Origin: an uncultured Prevotellaceae bacterium
Lineage (GTDB): Bacteria; Bacteroidota; Bacteroidia; Bacteroidales; Muribaculaceae
DNA: 9,180 bases
Assembly: GCA_945983195.1 (NCBI GenBank)
Contig: CAMFSS010000066.1
Span: 1 to 9,180, forward strand
Direction: 5' to 3'
Numbering within the stretch: the first letter of the stretch is position 1; the number at the start of each line of letters is the position of its first letter. Of this stretch, positions 5,880 through 9,180 are shown one piece after another. The translations under genes were made by a program, and so were the position numbers. Below the pieces are notes generated by a model, which worked only from the letters and a program-made list of their open reading frames with translations, searched no databases and was not told the origin of the DNA.

Positions 5880-7424
5880 CTATTTTTTGGTCATAGTCAC
5901 TACCGGCACAATCATCTCCTCAAGCGAAATGCCGCCATGCTGGAAGGTGTTGTTGTAGTATTGCACATAGTAGTTGTAATTGTTGGGATACGCTATGAAG
6001 TCGCGGTTGGTGGCAAAAATGTAGGTAGTGGATATGTTGGGCTGCGGCAGTCCGAAATATTCCGGACGCTTAATCTCATACACCTGCTTGGGGTTGTAGC
6101 TCAGGTTTCGTCCGAGCTTGTAGCGCAAGTTGGTGTTGGTGCTCTTTTCGCCCACCACCTTAATTGGCGAGTCAACACGCACGGTGCCGTGGTCGGTGGT
6201 GAGCACCACGCGATAGCCCTTCTCGGCAATGCGCTTGAATATCTCAATGGTTGCCGAGTGGCGGAACCACGACTCGGTGAGCGAGCGATAGGCAGCATCG
6301 GAGTATGCCAGCTCACGAATCATCTTCGACTCTGTTCGGGCGTGCGACAGCATATCCACAAAGTTGATTACAAGCACATTCAGGTCGTTCACCATGAGAT
6401 TGCTGAAGTTGTTGAGCAGCTTCTCGCCGGCTTGCGAGTCGTTGAGCTTGTTGTAGGAGAATCGGTAATGCTTGCGGTAGCGGTCGAGAATGGTGTGGAT
6501 TAGCGGCGACTCATTGAGGTTCTTCCCCTCCTCCTCGTCCTCGTCGACCCACAAGTCGGGAAACATCTTGGCGATGTGAATGGGCATAAGCCCCGAAAAA
6601 ATGGCATTGCGCGCATACTGCGTGGCAGTGGGGAGGATGCTGCAATAGAGCGAATCGTCGTCGACGGTGAAATATTCGCTCAGCAGCGGCTTCACCATGC
6701 GCCACTGGTCGAGGCGGAAATTGTCGATGACAATGAAGAACACCTTCTCGCCGGCATCGAGCAGCGGAAACACCTTGGTCTTGAATATCTCGTGGCTCAT
6801 GAGCGGGTGGGAGTCGGTAGTGACCCACTTCTCATAGTTTTTCTTCACAAACTTGGCAAACGAGGCATTGGCTTCGATTTTCTGCATCCGCAGCAGCTCG
6901 TCCATATTGGTGTCGGTGCTGGCAAGCGTCAGCTCCCAGTGCACAAGCATACGATAGACCTCGCACCACTCCTCGAAGGTCGATGCGCTGTCGATTAGCA
7001 TACTGATATTGCGGAACTCCTGCTGATAGTCGAGTGTTGCCTTTTGCGAAACGAGCGTGCCCGAATGCAGATTCTTCTTGATTGAAAGCAGAATCTGATT
7101 GGGATTGACAGGCTTAATGAGATAGTCGGCAATCTTGTTGCCGATAGCCTGGTTCATGATGTTCTCCTCTTCGCTCTTGGTGATCATAATCACCGGCACT
7201 TCGGGATTCGACATCTTTATTCTCGACAGAGTTTCAAGACCGCTGATACCCGGCATGTTCTCATCGAGGATTATAAGGTCGAAATTGGCATTCTCGGCAG
7301 CATCGAGCGCGTCGCGGCCATTGTTCACGGTCACCACGTCGTAGCCCTTCTGCTTGAGAAACATCACATGCGGCTTCAAAAGGTCGATTTCATCGTCGGC
7401 CCAAAGTATCGTTCCATTATTCAT
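5880..7424 (-). CDS. porX: PorX-type response regulator with PglZ/alkaline-phosphatase-like domain
   Basis: A 514-residue cytoplasmic two-component regulator of Bacteroidota; in type IX secretion bacteria PorX works with the kinase PorY to control secretion genes. The receiver domain (1-120) has the acidic pair Asp10/Asp11, phospho-acceptor Asp54 (LIILDENMPG), Thr82 and Lys104 (LIKP). A helical linker follows to about 205. The C-terminal domain has the alkaline phosphatase superfamily metal set: Asp234 (VIDNFR), a Thr in PTATQYARNAIFSG (266-268), Asp357 and His361 (FVDMLSHAR), Asp411-His412 (TTDHGT) and His496 (QHGG), so it appears catalytically intact; a phosphodiesterase acting on nucleotides has been reported for PorX. 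The start ATG 7424 overlaps the stop of the upstream gene (shared bases 7417-7424), implying coupling. It ends VVTMTKK-TAG (5882-5880). Since TAG may be sense here, a 12-codon extension ending at TGA 5846-5844, inside the tsaE start, is possible. Confidence 0.93.
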   Translation of the reverse strand: MNNGTILWADDEIDLLKPHVMFLKQKGYDVVTVNNGRDALDAAENANFDLIILDENMPGISGLETLSRIKMSNPEVPVIMITKSEEENIMNQAIGNKIADYLIKPVNPNQILLSIKKNLHSGTLVSQKATLDYQQEFRNISMLIDSASTFEEWCEVYRMLVHWELTLASTDTNMDELLRMQKIEANASFAKFVKKNYEKWVTTDSHPLMSHEIFKTKVFPLLDAGEKVFFIVIDNFRLDQWRMVKPLLSEYFTVDDDSLYCSILPTATQYARNAIFSGLMPIHIAKMFPDLWVDEDEEEGKNLNESPLIHTILDRYRKHYRFSYNKLNDSQAGEKLLNNFSNLMVNDLNVLVINFVDMLSHARTESKMIRELAYSDAAYRSLTESWFRHSATIEIFKRIAEKGYRVVLTTDHGTVRVDSPIKVVGEKSTNTNLRYKLGRNLSYNPKQVYEIKRPEYFGLPQPNISTTYIFATNRDFIAYPNNYNYYVQYYNNTFQHGGISLEEMIVPVVTMTKK

Positions 7425-9180
7425 CGGTTTCCTCCTCTTCTTCAGTGTTGTTATCGGCAGCATCGCCGGCTGCCTCGGCTTCGTCACCGGTATTTTCGGC
7501 ATCAGCATCGGCATCCTCAGTGTTGCCTGCCCCTTCCTCTCCGGCTGCTTCACCTCCACCGTTCTCATCAGAGGATTGCTCTCCGGCAGCCGCTTCCGGC
7601 TGGTCGGCATTCTCGGGTTGGTCGGCATTCTCAGGCTCTTCAGCCTCTTCTGCTCCCGGTGGAGTATTGCCTTCGAGGAACTCGAAATACTCTTCGAGAG
7701 AACGTCCCTCATTGAGCAGAATCTTGAAGTTGTCAACGCTGATAAGCACATGGCGCACCTCCGGCGGAATTTGCAGCTCGGTGTCGGCTTCAAGCACGCT
7801 CTTGTAGTGGCTAAGCTCATCGAAGTTGGCAAATCCCTTCACTATGAGCAGTCCCATGCGCCCGAAGGTCATCTGCTCAAGGTCGAAGTCCTTCACCACG
7901 AAAGCATTGAAATTGTGCCTTGCAATGGCAAAGAGCAGCACATTAGCCGAAACGGTATCGGTGGGATATGCAAATACGTAGTATTGCTCACGGTTCTTGT
8001 CGTCGGAGAAAGGAGTGAGCTTGCCGCCTGCCGCACCGGTGGCTGTGGTATCGTTGGTGAGGCGTGTCGACCACAACATTCCGCGCAGATTGGTGCTTCC
8101 TCCGTTGGGCTGACGACCCTGTGCCATCTGCTTGAGTATCGACGATGCCATAGGTGTCATGTCGGTTTCGGGATAGCGTTCAAGCATCTCCTTGAGTGTC
8201 GACTTGAATTCATCGTAACGCTTCTCGGTGACGTAGGAGAGTGCGTCGATAAACATGAACTTGGGAATTATCTTCGAGAGCGGATAGCGCGCGTTCATCT
8301 CCTTGTAGGCGGCATGGACCTCATCGTTGCGGTTGTTCACATAGGCATCGTAGGCACGCTCATACATTGCCTCCTGGTCGCGCTGCATGTTGCGCAAGTT
8401 GTCGAAATAGGCAGGATCGCGCATCGCCTGTCCGTAGGCACTCTCGGCAAAGTCGGTGACGATGAGATTGCGGTAGTTCTCGGCAGTGGCGGTGTCGTCC
8501 ATGCGCATGTACATGAGGTAGAGGTTGTAGTAGCTGTCGAGGCGATAGATATTGTCGGGGTAGCGGGAGAGCAGCCTGTTGAATTCGGTAATTGAAGCCG
8601 GGAAGTCCTCCATCTTGTCCTTCAGGATTACAGCCATATTGTAAAGCCCCTCCTGAATGATGTCGTTGCAGTTTGAGCGTTCCTCATCGGTCTTTGGAAT
8701 CTGCTTTAGATAGTATTCCACGAAGTGCGGATCTTCCTCCTTCTTGCGCTGCTCGGCATCGACGGCTGTAGAGTCGTTGGCGAGGGCAAGGCTGTCGGCA
8801 GCAAGCCCCTCCGAGCCTCCGTCGGCCTCAAACTCGTCCATCGAGAATGTCGCCTTGTTACGGCGGCGCCAGTCGTCCTCAAGTTTTCGGCTTCCCCACT
8901 GCTTCTGGAACGCCGTCTTTCCGGCATTCTTAGTGGCGGTGTTATAGAAGTACCACGACTTGTCGTTGTTCATCTGGAAGGTGGTAGGCGCATTGCTCTG
9001 CGTATTGCCGTTGACGTTGCCCTTGGCAGCCTGCTCGGCAAGATACTCCTCACGCTTGGCATTCTCTTCAGCCTCCTTCTCCTTCTTCTTCAGCTCATCT
9101 ACGAGCCGCAGCACAACCATCAACAGATCCACCTAACTAACCAGCGCAAAGGTGATCAGCGAATAATACAGCATCAAAAA
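7417..9180 (-). CDS. sprE: SprE/PorW-like TPR protein, C-terminal part, with one in-frame TAG codon (gene starts outside the window)
   Basis: 587 residues are visible. The block KSWYFYNTATKNAG, then WGSRKLEDDWRRRNK, is what I recall as the hallmark of the SprE/PorW family, a TPR outer-membrane lipoprotein linked to type IX secretion and gliding. Helical repeats follow (IIQEGLYNMAVILKDK, DSYYNLYLMYMRM, AYFDNLRNMQRDQEAMYERA), then a second alpha/beta-looking region and a long acidic tail from about position 510 (Glu/Asp/Ala/Gly/Asn-rich, ending EEEEETDE). A Lys/Glu coiled-coil segment VDELKKKEKEAEENAKREE precedes the hallmark. The frame is open to the window edge except for TAG at 9135-9133: before it reads LMLYYSLITFALVS, after it VDLLMVVLRLVDELKKK. 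A caller would start at GTG 9132 immediately after the TAG, which is implausible for a protein that needs a signal peptide. It overlaps porX by 8 bases and ends in TAA. The family name is moderately sure; the frame is certain. Confidence 0.8.
7598..7635 (-). repeat. Two tandem 18-bp units in the acidic tail coding region
   Basis: The + strand 14-mer TGGTCGGCATTCTC occurs at 7601-7614 and again at 7619-7632, a period of 18 bases with two mismatches over the flanks. On the coding strand it gives PENADQ-PENADQ-PE in the tail of the SprE-like protein. It is in frame, so copy-number change would alter tail length without shifting the frame. Confidence 0.75.
9133..9135 (-). other. In-frame TAG codon in the SprE/PorW-like gene
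   Basis: The - strand codon at 9135-9133 is TAG. The same frame is open for all 15 codons from the window edge up to it, reading as helix-like FLMLYYSLITFALVS, and continues directly into the coiled-coil region after it. The upstream stretch is short, so this case is weaker than those in purC and tsaE. Confidence 0.7.

Noticed and set aside
5778..6503. 241-codon + strand open frame opposite porX
   Set aside because: It is antisense to the conserved metal-binding domain of PorX and has no promoter or domain of its own.
7354..8595. 413-codon + strand open frame opposite the SprE-like gene, with a membrane-like hydrophobic start
   Set aside because: The hydrophobic stretch is just the complement of the acidic tail codons; no family is recognisable and the opposite strand has a supported gene in operon with porX.

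Overview
This window is a piece of a Bacteroidota chromosome, most likely of the order Bacteroidales; a Muribaculaceae-like gut lineage would fit, but the family cannot be fixed from the sequence alone. The evidence is the gene set (a PorX-type response regulator with a PglZ domain, a SprE/PorW-type TPR protein, a DUF2027-Smr protein), promoter boxes of the Bacteroidetes TAnnTTTG type, and no Shine-Dalgarno motif that I noticed before the starts. All genes are core or lineage-typical; I see no phage, plasmid, insertion sequence or CRISPR.

Layout. The left half reads on the + strand: 3' end of phoH (1-393), purC (440-1390), ubiE/menG (1458-2198), then a promoter and pfkA (2297-3277) and a DUF2027-Smr gene (3315-4376). 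A two-way terminator hairpin (4398-4436) separates this from the right half, which reads on the - strand: sprE/porW-like gene (9180-7417, open at the window edge), porX (7424-5880), tsaE (5863-5423), birA (5415-4624), and a tRNA-Leu(CAG) gene (4520-4438) with its own promoter. The sprE-porX pair overlaps by 8 bases, and porX, tsaE and birA are packed as one operon.

The striking point is the behaviour of TAG. Three conserved genes carry a single in-frame TAG with family-typical protein on both sides and no frameshift: purC (codon 263), tsaE (codon 19) and the sprE-like gene (9135-9133). Reading TAG as an amino acid, most simply Gln (CAG to TAG is one transition), restores a 316-residue PurC, a 146-residue TsaE and a continuous SprE-like frame. 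Every other complete gene ends in TAA or TGA except porX; phoH and porX end at a TAG that looks like an old natural stop, but each has another stop (TAA or TGA) in frame within 36 bases. No gene therefore needs TAG as a stop. This fits a chromosome in which UAG is reassigned or efficiently suppressed. The alternatives, sequencing error, strain decay or DNA damage, are less economical because all three interruptions are TAG and none is TAA, TGA or an indel. The decoding tRNA (anticodon CUA) is not in this window.
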